From contig VIIQ02000559.1 of NCBI GenBank assembly GCA_007449985.2, positions 588,501 through 652,500 of the forward strand: 64,000 nt of DNA, given 5' to 3'. A program made the translations under genes and the position numbers. Within the stretch, counting starts at the first letter, position 1; every line of letters begins with the position of its first letter. The notes under the pieces were generated by a model that ran no database searches, had not been told where the DNA came from, and saw nothing but the letters and a program-made list of their open reading frames with translations. Below are positions 30,994 to 42,000 of this stretch, one piece after another. The DNA is from Desmodesmus armatus (taxonomy: Eukaryota > Chlorophyta > Chlorophyceae > Sphaeropleales > Scenedesmaceae).

Positions 30994-33900
30994 CTAATCC
31001 CAGCAGTACCACTCAGGGCCCTCCCAGTGGCCTTCAGCCTGTGTGGCGCCCTGCTCAGTGCCATCTACTGCAGCCAACTGCCTTGCCTCCTCCACTTCGT
31101 AGTGGGTCTTCTTGTGGATGCCGCAGCAGGCCGGGTGGTCCCACCGCAGGGCGCACATGCCTTTAATGCAGGTGCCTTCGCAGCTTGGCCACACTCCCTG
31201 AGGTAGGCGGGGGCAGGAGAGCTGCTCAGACGTGCAGCAGCCTCTTCAGGGCTGACCTTCACTGCGCGGGCACTGCTGAGATCGACACTGTAGGGGCCAT
31301 GCCTGCCGTGACCGCTGGGATACCTGCGGGACAACAGGGGGGGGGGGGGGAGGATGCCGAATAAAGTTGGTACCTGTCTGAAGCCAGCATATTTCTGAGG
31401 AATCAAGACGAGCTACCATAAGTAGCTGACACAGGAGTGCAGTTGCCTGATGCAAGCAGTTGCCTGATACCACATGGCTGCAATACAGATCCGTGCTGTG
31501 TATTGCATGTACGACCCCATAGCTGTGCTAGGCGTGTGCTGTACCGCCATTCTGATGGCCTAAATGCTAGTACAGCTTTGATGAGGCCAACAGCAGTAGC
31601 TGGTGCACCCACAGACATCGCAACACTGTATATGTACTACTGGAGGGCCTCCTGGTGCTGCTGGGGCAAGACACCTCTGCTAGCGCACAGCTGTGCGCTG
31701 GCAATGGACCCACTCTGCATGCGGCTCTCAAACCTTGGAGCCTCCCCATAGGATCCCTATGCGCTCACTAGTATGCTTGTAGGCAGGGCCCAAGCTGGTG
31801 GGCCCCAAATGGCTGTTTTTTTGGGGGTTTAACCATGGGGGCGCACTCCCACCGGCTGGCCGCACATAGGGCAATCAGGCGAACCCAACTGCTGGGGGCC
31901 TGAGCCTCACCAGTGAGATAAGCCTAACCCCCCCCTATACCCCCCCTATACCAGGAGGTGCCCAGTGCCCGACTGGCTGTTCTCAAGCCTCAGCTGCTCA
32001 CCATGGGCACTTTGCTCCGTTGATCTTGAATGCGTCGGCAGGGCAGGCTCCGTTGACGCACACCTCAGCTATGTCACAGTGTCCCACAGCAGCCCTGCAC
32101 AACCAGCAGCATAAGACACCAGTGAGTGCATTGTGCAAGACATGCTGCAGTCGGCAGCTGCTCCTTTGATACTGAATGGGGCCGGAAGCAGGCTGTGCTT
32201 GACTGTCTGACAGTGATATGGGCAGCACCATAGCAGGGTAGGGTCCCAGTGCCACAAGATCTGCCTGTGGTGTCATTGCGTCTGCCTGTTGTGATATAGT
32301 TGAGGTCATGCTAGGGGCAAAGCAGTGCAACAAGCTATTAACATTAGGAACACTGTGTTTATTGACTGCCAATCACTGGGTGCTGCTTATGGCCGACGCG
32401 CATTGTGCACGAGTTGCACTCTGCCATTACGTCTCTAAATGTTTATATGATGTGGCCATCGGTTTCTGACACCGCTCGACATCATTGGGTGTCGGGTCGA
32501 TGTCCGGCCACGCGATGATTCGATGGCAGACATCGATCATGCCCGACATCGATGTCTGCCGATGTCCTGACACGGTCCGATGTCCGACATCGGTGGCCGG
32601 CTGTGTCTGTCACCATCCGTTAGCCTGCGCTGTTGGACATCGCGCCAAATGATCCCAGACATCGGTCAGCTGTGTAAGGCTTCTCTGCTTAGTGTGATCG
32701 CACTTCTCGCCTAATTACATGTCAATCTTCATTCCGATGGGTGGCTACATAGGCAGAAAGGGCTGACAAGCATGGCTGCAAGTAAGCTCGATGCTGCTGC
32801 AAACCAATGCCAGGTAGTGCTGCTACCTTCTGTAAGTCAACAGCGTTGATGAGACAACTTTGCAACAGCTGCCAGCATCAACAGTGCTGCAGCAGTGGTT
32901 CATGGGAATCAAAGAATGCACATGCCAGCATCAAGATGCCCATGGGGCTGCGCACCAACGCCCCACTTGTCGCCACTGGCAGGCGACTCTAGGACCGACA
33001 CCTTTGCCGTACACAGGCAAGCCAGGCATGCCAGCCTGGATGTGGAGCATGGCAGCAAGCTAGCTCGATGGCGCACCCCAACCACAAAAAGCCGAGTAGC
33101 TCTTGCCGGCAGCCCCTGCATGCGGCATGCCACTATACTGTGCACACTCCAACGTGTCACATGTTACCCACGGTGCAGTGGGAGCTGGTGACAGGGCAAG
33201 ACACCATCAAGGAGGGCAGCTGGCCAACTTCTGACCTGATGTCAGTAGCACTAGATAAACGGCTGTGAGTATTAACATCGGGCTCGTATATAGTCACATG
33301 GCCAAAAGCCGTCAAGTGCCGCAACCACCTTGATGTGATCACAGCTGGCCAGCTGATCAATGGATGGCCGTGTCCAGTAATCATGCTGTTGTGAGGTTTG
33401 TGACACTGTTCTACTTTCATGAGGTTGATATTGAGCAATGATACGACTATGAGCAGCTCAATGCCACCGCAGGACATCTGAGCTCATGTTACCCCGTTTG
33501 GGGGGGGGGGGCTCCACACCGAACCCCTGAGAACCAGAAGGTAGTGTTTGAGGGTTGATCAACCCCCCTTACTCCCGCTTCCCATCCAGGTGGTTCAGGT
33601 GTGAGGGTAGTAAGGGCACAGTGTGCGTGCCGTGGCAGCAACTATGCTAGGCGGGTAAGGGTCTGCCCCGCCTAGGGTCCAAGTGGACTTTTGGGGGGTG
33701 AAGGGGCCCAGCTAGCCTATAGCTGGACAACACCTCTTTGCTATACTCTGCATAAGATAGCACTTGCAGAGGACACACAGCGCAACGTTATCCATACCAT
33801 CGTCCCACTTGGTTGCAACTACCGTAGTACGGGCGGGGCATGGCAAGTGTTTGATGAATGACCTGGCGCACAGGGCATCAAAAGCTGTCTGGGGGCAGCT

Positions 33901-36898
33901 ACTTGTGTCGGACAGAAGAACCACAGCTGATGCCTGTACAATGTCGAGTTGTGTCACGCCTGGCCCAACTGCAGGGTGATGATCTGTTGACACCTTGCAG
34001 TGTGGAAGGGCGCAGTTACTGCCAGGCACGGTGCCACTAATGCATGCACCTTGACAAGCTCCATCACACACACCATTCTCTAGCACAGTTGCACAGCCAT
34101 TTGAGGTCAAAAGCCATTTTTAAGCTAACAATCCTGGGCAATCGATGTCAGTCATCAGGACCGTCGGTGTCGGGCATGGGGACATCGGTCGATGTCCGAC
34201 ACCGGTGTCGGTCACCGCGAGCCACCGCTCGGTGTCCAGCTACGCTCAAGCCGATGTCTCGTCGGTGTCATACATCGATGATGTCGGACATCGATGGGAC
34301 ATCGGCGACATCCATATTCAATATTTTAGAGACGTATCACAACCTTACCTACAGACTTGTCCAGATACGCACTAAGTGCGCGGGAGGGGGCAACATGCAG
34401 CATGTATGACAACCAACATAGGCAGGAGTCAGTTTGTATGGCAGCATCCCGGATAGGCCAGCTCGGTGCAGTCTACCAACAGTTTGGGCTGCCAGGTGAA
34501 GGGTGATGCTCATGCCATGAGCACACGGTGTGGCCGAAACATTGCACACAGCTTGTGCAATGCACTGCCAAGCTCAGCTGACACAAGTGGATTCGGGCAA
34601 TGCCGTCAACGCACCACTGGTGTCGCAGGGCACGCACATACGAGACCTCCACTTTCACTTTCTTGGCATGTTGCTCCCTGACACAGACTGTTTCTGCAAG
34701 CAAAACAGCGCAGAAGGCATGGGTCTTGTGGCAAGACAGTCAACTGCAATGGCCGTGATCCAGCAGTGCCCAAAAGCACTTGGGGTGCCGTCAAAAAGTT
34801 ATGGCAACCCCCCAGAGGGGGGACAAGGGGCCGGTGTGCTGCCAAAAGGGGTGGTGCTGCTGCAGAGACAGGCAGCTTAGTAAGTGCACACAGCTAGCTG
34901 GCAAGCTGTCTGTGCCTCTGCGGGATATGCAAGGCAATTTGGCACACCCCCAGACTGATGCAATGTACATTGGTGTGCAACGTGTGTTCAAGTGGTCTGC
35001 GCACATGGAGCAAACTTACATGCATGAGTCTCCTTCTGAAGCATCGTCGCACTGTTCGGAGCAGGGGAGAGCAAACAAAAAACATGTTCGACAACATCAG
35101 CACCAGTCAGTTGTCTGGATAGCATCTCAGTGTTGTGCAGCCATCCCACTGTTGAACCCTGTGGGCTGCGATGGAGGCTGATCGTCCACACATGATGACA
35201 GACAAAAAGACCCACGCTGTGACATTGCAATGCCCTGCTAACTTAGCTGAGCTGGTGTCGGGCGGTGCTCTCTGTGCAAGTCGCTGATTCGGCCATGCAG
35301 AGGACACCCATCGCCTGCCTGACATGCAATGCACTACGCCATGCAAGGGTGATAAGATGTACAGAGTACTCCGTAGGAAGCCCGACAAGAACTCACTGGG
35401 TTTTCCATTTCCTTTGGCAAACACATGGAGATCTGCGCGGTGCAAGACAAACAAGCGCCACAGCATCAGTAAGTCGAGTGCAACCGTCGCAGTTTCCAAG
35501 CCTTTTGTTGTGCCGTGCTATGGTGCACGCTCCCACCTGATGGGCCACACCGAAGAGCAAAGGCATGGGTAGAGGCAGTGGCATCCTACGCAACCTGCGC
35601 AGTTGTCTGCAGGTGGGCCATGGCCACACTCACAGGCCGCCTGAGATGCCCTCAATGCTGCAGAGTAATTCAAAGCAGGCAGCTGCGCACGCATACTATA
35701 CGTAGTACCAACCAATGCTGCAGGACAGGGACTGAGCTGTAGGGAATAACCAATGCCCCACCCACAGCATGCCGTTGTTGCAGTTGTCCCCAGCGCTGTT
35801 CTGACCCACCTGCAAGGCTGGCTGCCCCGGGGGTCTTCAACAGGTCCAGGAACTTGGCAGCATCAAGGGTGACGCCATCAGGCAGGAAGTAGTGGTAGTG
35901 CGCATGGCTGTCCAGAGTCTGTTCAGGGTGTTCCTGCAGCTCGCTGATGGTGTAGGGCTTGTGCACCACGTCGAGGGTCAGGGTGATGGTGGGATCGGCG
36001 CTGTCTCCACTTTGCAGCATCTTCACGTCCATGATGTCGGCCACAGCACCGACGGTTGACCCAGTAGAGAGGAGCAGGACGTTGGTGGGCGCGGTGTGGG
36101 TAGGCAGCTGCGCCAGGTTGGTGCTGGGGGCGTCAAGCAGGTGGCGGGATGTTGCAGTTGCTGCTGCTGCGGGTGCGGCGGGCCGCAGGGCAGTCGCTGC
36201 CTTGATGGAGTAGGCAGGGATGGGGTACCTTCGAGGCTGCCCTGCTGCTTTGTCGTTGAGGGTGGTCACGGCGCTGCTTTGCAGAGCATAGTTCTGCAGC
36301 ACACACAGGGGAACACTGCAGTTATGTCATTTGTATTGTCAAGTAGGGTCGTTTTCAGTTGCACAGGTACTGGTGCGAGCTGCATCAGAGGTGCTTGCAG
36401 AGGAAACCATCAATTGATGTCAAGGTCAGAAGCATGAAATACTTGACTGAGAAGGGCTCCAGACTTGATATAACTTGCATGTTTGAAACCCTCTTTCTTT
36501 CTGTTGAACAGTCAGACTGTCTGACACAGTCTGCGACTTGCACCTCGCCTGCCAGGGGTGGCCACCATGGTTGAGGCATACAGAAATGAGGGAGGAGCCC
36601 GCACCTGGAGGAACTGCCACGTATGCACGACATTGTGCAACAATCCGTCTTTTGAAGCGGTTACGATGGGCATGGTTCTGGATACTTCCCTCTGGCGCAG
36701 CTGCAGTTGAATCCTTGTGGTCCCCTCACGGCCAGCACCAGCAACAGACAATTCGGGATTGCTAACAGAGAAGAAATAAGTATTCAAGGCATCGCTGCAG
36801 CCGGAGTGGCATGCTGCAGCTGCGACAGTTGCAAAACTGCAGCAGGCAACCACCACGAGCACCAAGCCGAGCTGTTGTTTGAAATGTATGCGCATCAT
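30994..36898 (-). CDS. Secreted protein with disintegrin-like Cys motif (partial model, one frameshift)
   Basis: The family is not recognised. Exons supported: 36605-36898 (ATG, signal peptide QLGLVLVVVACCSFATVAAA), 35810-36293 (Ala/Thr-rich part, then TITLTLDVVHKPYTISELQE and a HAHYHYF motif), 33863-33968 (possible), 32002-32094 (GHCDIAEVCVNGACPADAF, resembling the CD-x-x-E-x-C segment of disintegrin/ADAM Cys-rich domains and algal matrix proteins), 30994-31323 (C-terminus GPEWYCWD). Phases join (0, 1, 2, 2), giving about 435 aa, but only if one base is restored in the last exon near 31196: it is 330 nt where 331 is needed, and the two good protein stretches lie in different frames. The middle exon set is uncertain; a Cys-rich frame at 33990-34100 may belong to it. 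An extracellular or cell-wall location is likely from the signal peptide. Confidence 0.5.
32424..32690 (+). repeat. GACATCG/CGATGTC-rich repeat, left copy
   Basis: It starts with ACGTCTCTAAA and continues for about 250 bases with many CGATGTC and GACATCG heptamers in both orientations. An inverted relative lies at 34140-34336, with the mirrored end TTTAGAGACGT. Confidence 0.75.
34140..34336 (-). repeat. GACATCG/CGATGTC-rich repeat, right (inverted) copy
   Basis: Read on the minus strand it begins TACGTCTCTAAAA and is again packed with GACATCG/CGATGTC motifs. With the copy at 32424 it could form terminal/subterminal repeats of a ~1.9-kb element flanked by TA, or the two could be independent insertions in introns of the Cys-motif gene. 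No transposase frame is visible between them. Confidence 0.7.
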
Positions 36899-39001
36899 GG
36901 TCTGCTCGAGATGTAGAAGGTGGAGCTCAATCAATCCACTGGAAGCTCAACGGTGAGTGCTCACAAGTACTGGCTGTTGCAGGGCCCTGCAAGAGCTGCA
37001 CTACTGGAGCAAATGCACCTCGATCGTCAAATGGAAGTATTCAGGGCTTGAGGTTTGTTTCACAATGCACAGGGCAAGTCAGTCAATTAGATGAAAGCTG
37101 TCACGGCCATATTATTTTTCTCGATCACCTTCAGCACATGCGTGCAAGACAAAGGCAGCTTTTGAATGTACAGCATATGTTCCTCGCTCTCAAGCAGGCG
37201 GGCGGGCCAGCTTCAGCCATATGTGCCATAATGGCCGCATGCATTCGTGCTGGCAGAAACCAGCGGCAAGCCAGCCTTGCGAGTGTGAACAATCATAGGT
37301 ACACAAACATGTATCCCCGTCCGGCGCAGGCAAAACACGTAGTAGTACAAGTTGTAGTAAGATCGCAGAGGCTGAACCTGCCGTGTCTGTCAACGGAAAC
37401 AAATGGATAATGATGCATATGCATGTGCAGCTGAAGCTAGACGAGCTTCGGGGCCCCCCAACCCTTGGCTCACTGTGACATGAAGGTGACTGGCCAGTTG
37501 CTGCCCTTCTGCTGGGCTGGATGTTGCATTAAAGCTCCACTGTGATCATTGATGCTGGGTCATGCAGGCAAAACACGAAGTTGGGGTTCCATAATGGCGT
37601 TCAGGCTTGGGGGAGGGATTCTTTGAGCCTGACACATTGAAATTGGGGCCAGAGTACTCTACAGAGCAAGTCCTAGGGTGATAGAGAGCAACTGTTTACA
37701 TGAGAAGAGCGTGCTCTTGAGTAACGTGCGACATTGTATGCTGACCTGCACTTACCTGCTGCTACAGGCACACCAAAGGCACACTCAAATCGAAGCGCAC
37801 CATGCATGGAGTTCCATGCATGCCATCATGGCATCATGATCATGGCATGATCATGGCACGGTGCTGACATGTCAGTGGCACAGGAAGCAAGCTCACACCA
37901 CAGCATCATCTGACATGGCCATGGGCACTCTCCGTTCCTGATGACATGATGCTGATCAACATACGCACAACTGCCATCACCGCTCCTCTTCATGTCTGCC
38001 AAAAAAAGTACTGTCACATGTGTGCACTTGCAGCACACACTGCAGCAAACCCAAAGATCTCTTGCCCACAAACTTGCGCTCAGTACACTCACTCACTCAT
38101 CCACTGTCTCTCACTTTTTAACTGATCTTGTACCTAGGCATGTTCCGCCTGTCTGCTGCTGTGGATGCCGCAAAGAGCATCTTTGACAGCATGCAAGACA
38201 CCAAACATACACTCACCCGTCGTGCGCAATGTGCATAGCAACAAGCGCAGCTTCTGGCATGCCACTGACAGGACACCCAACGTGTACTACATTCTGAACA
38301 AGCATGTAACAGCGGGCGATGGCTCAAATGCGATGGCAAATCACCACAGCATACACCCGACCCATGCAGCAGATAGCCTGCCAGGGGCCCACAAGCAATA
38401 AGAGGACAGCAACCTGCAGCACTCAGAACACACAACACAGCAATGCCACACAGAATGCTGCAGGCAGCCTTGGTGTAAAGACAGCGACGAAACACATCAG
38501 CTGGGCCCCTCCACCTGCTGAACAGCTGCGCCTGAAGAAGCATTGGCAGCATCCTGCACACGGGAAGGGGCGAGTACAAGCACATGCGCGGTCCACAGGC
38601 AGCACATGCTGCATTAGTCATGCGCGCACAGGACAGCAGCAGAAGGCAATCTGCTCACAAACAGACTGGCACAGCACACACAGACGGCCACACCCAGTAC
38701 AGCTTGTGCAGCAGACTGGCATGGAACTGGCACAGGAGCAACAAACACACGCAACCGCAACTTCCCCTCAGCCAAGGGGTTGGGAATAAGACTCCTGATC
38801 AAGGTTGCTGACAGTAAGCTGATGTTGGCATCAAAACTCTTCGCCATCGAACCCAAGCCAGGGGAAACCTTTGCCATACCACAGACAACACCCCTGAGAG
38901 CTGCACACCCCTGAGGTGCCGGTCAGCCCAGGGTTACCAACGCTGGCTCTTCAACATTCCCGCCCAAGGTATACGACTCTGTTTTGACTACTGCTGATGC
39001 T
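36899..39001. other. Intergenic region between the Cys-motif gene and GAPN
   Basis: Upstream flank of the Cys-motif gene and 3' flank of GAPN. It contains a cluster of short palindromes at 37801-37860 (TGCATGGA-GT-TCCATGCA, then repeated CATGATCATG). Open frames such as 38118-38621 (-) or 38319-38789 (+) have no support. I see no RNA gene. Confidence 0.5.
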
Positions 39002-42000
39002 TTAACCCTGGGTATAAGACTCCTGGTCCAGATTGATGACGGTTGACTTGATCTTAGTCATCATACTGAGGCTGTTCTTGATGCCCTGGCTACCGATGCC
39101 GCTGTCCCTGAAACCCTGGAAGGGGAAGTGGTCAGGGCCGCGCGCGGGCGCTGAGTTGATCTGCACCAATGAAACAACACAACACAACAAACGTGCCTCC
39201 TCTTCAATAATCTAACTGAGAGTGTTGCAGATGCCCGGCCCAACGGTAGATTTGAGCCTCGCTGTCAGGATGCATGGATGGGACTTGGTCCGCTGCGTTT
39301 TGATGTGCAGTGCAGTGCCGAAGCTGCCACATAGCAACATGCTGCACCTTGCAGAGCTGTTCCGTACTCTGCTGTACTGTAACATATGTCATGGTGTAAT
39401 GTATGCTACTGTACTGCACTAAATACTACTGCAGGGCATGCGCAATGTTTCAACCTGCCGCGGCCACTCCTTACACACCTGGACAGTACCAGTCTGCATG
39501 GCGTCGCTGACGCGCATTGCTGTGTTGATGTCGCGCGTAAACACACAGCCCTGCAGGCCAAAGTTGCTGCTGTTGCAGTGCTGCACAGCCGCCTCAACGT
39601 TAGGCACCCGCATGATGGGTACCACAGGGCCAAAGGGCTCCTCCCATGCGATGCGCATGTCGGCGGTCACGTTGTCCAACAGCACAGGCCATATGAGGTT
39701 GCCCTCCCTGTTGACAGCAGAGACCAACAGAGCACAGCATGGCAAGGCAAAGCACAGCACAGCACAGCACAGCACAGCACAGCGCGTCAAGGGGCATGTT
39801 GTCCAGCAGCACGGGCCATATCAGGGTGCCCTCCCTGTCAACAGCAGAGAACAACAGATCACAGCAGGGCAAGGCAGAGCACAGCACAGCACAGCGTATC
39901 AGGGGGCATGTTGAGCGCAGTACGGGCAATATGAGGTTGCCCTTCCTGTGGACAACAGAGCAGGGAGATCACAAGAAAACACAGCACAGCACAGCACAGC
40001 AGCACACAGCTTGTCAGGTTTCACGTTGTCCAGCAGCACGGACCATATGAGGTTGCCCTCCCTGTGGACATTTGCAGAGCACAAGGGAGCAGAGCAGGGC
40101 AAGGCAGACCAAAGCACAGCAGCACAGCATAGCACAGCATGTCAGCGGGCACGTTGTCCAAAAGCACGGGCCATATGATGTTGCCTTCCCTGTGAACAAC
40201 AGCAGAGCACAATGGAGCGGAGCAGGGAAAGGCAGAGCAAAGCACACCACAGCAGCACAGCACAGCGCATCAGCGGTCACAAACAGTAGCACGGGCCGTG
40301 TACATCTTCCTCCCTGCGAACTCCTTGTGAACTCCCTGCAAAAACTGTGACAGCGCACACCACAACACGTAAAAAGGACGCCCTACCTCAATTGCCGCAC
40401 TTCGGCGTTTGGGCAGCAACAGCTGCAGACCAGCGCCTTGGCCGCAACACCTGCAGAACGAAAGGGCAATACCTGCCAACGAGTTGCCAGGAGGGGCAGA
40501 CAGCAACGCGTGACTGCTGTGCCACACTCACCGCTTGTATGGTGTGAGGAATGTTGCGCCCTTGGCCTGTGTGCATCCTCCACCCACCCATCCCACACCC
40601 ACCCGACCGGCACCTCAACACCCCCACACACAAACACCTATCAACCGCCACGACCACTGCCAAGGGTCACAAGCTCAGTGTCCTGCGCATGCACTGGACT
40701 GCGCAGTCCAGCTCCGCTCATGCACACCGTTTGTGTGCCACACTCACCGCTTGTAAGGTGTGAGGAATGTTGCGCCCTTGGCCTGTGCATCCTCCGCTAG
40801 GCCTGTGATGAAGTCAGCTGACGAGCTGCTCACGACAGGGTGATGTCTGCATTGTCCTCTGGCCGGCCCACAGACAGCTTCTGCACACCCGCTTGCACCT
40901 GCAGCGCAATGAGTGATAAATGAGTAAGTGGGTGAGTTCATGCATGCATGCCTATGTGTGCGCGCGAAAATGCACACAGGCGATTGAGTAACTGTGTGCA
41001 AAATTCGAACTGGCGGTGTGAGTCGACTGCGTGAGTAGAGAGCCTGTCCAGCATCATACCTCTGCTTCCCTGTTCCCCCATTGCAGGTCCCAATCACCAC
41101 CCCTATAGCCTCGGACAAATCTGACAAGTTTATCCACCATCAGCCACCTTCACAGCCACCTTCACAGCAGCACAGCGCTGCCCTCTGAACCCCTAGGCCC
41201 TGCTCCTAAGCCCCCAAAGCCCTCACTCTCTGCCCCAAACCCCCGCACCATCCTCACGAGGTCTTCTGCGACATCGTCAACCAGCAGCACCACCTTGACG
41301 GCAGTGCAGCGCTGTCACCTAAACCCCACAAGCCTCTACCCTTGAGCTTCCAAAACCCTCACTCTCTGTCCCCAACCCCACAAAACTCCTTACCATCTTC
41401 ACAAGTTCATCAGCGACGTCTTCGACCACAAGCACCACCTTGACGGCAGTGCAGCGCTGGCCACTGTAGCTGAAGCCACCCTTGATGATGTTGCTGGCTG
41501 CCAGGGACAGGTCGGCATCGCTGTGGGTTGACACACAAACACACACAGACACAGCAGGACACGCAGGAGCATTGAGAACATGTGCACAGAGCACAACAGC
41601 TGGGCGGCCAGTCCTGCACCATCGATCACTGCACTCTATGCCGGGTTACAACGAGCTTGTGGCATGGTGTCCCAGAGTGAGAGCTTTCATCATGCCCAAT
41701 AGCCAGTGAGGCATGCATCACCATGCATGGCACGCTGTGCTGTGCTGATAAGCACAGAGATCCACACTGACCTTGGCTCAATAGTCCTACATGCTCATGA
41801 TACATGCGTCCTTGCCACCCGGCTCCATCTGCAATGGAACCATGCCTATCCACCCCTATTCAACCCGCCCTCACCAGCAAGAACACCAACAAGTGGAATT
41901 ATTGAGTGAACACACCCTACACATGTGAAAATAAGTAAAACCACCTTACCTGCACACGATGCATGCGTCCTTGCCACCCAGCTCCATCTGCAGGGGCACC

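Noticed and set aside
32424..34336. A complete autonomous transposon
   Set aside because: No transposase-like frame between the inverted repeats and no clear longer target-site duplication; kept only as repeats and a hypothesis.
35107..35499. Minus-strand open frame of 130 aa as an exon of the secreted gene
   Set aside because: No acceptor/donor pair in matching phase and no Cys-rich or secreted-protein character.
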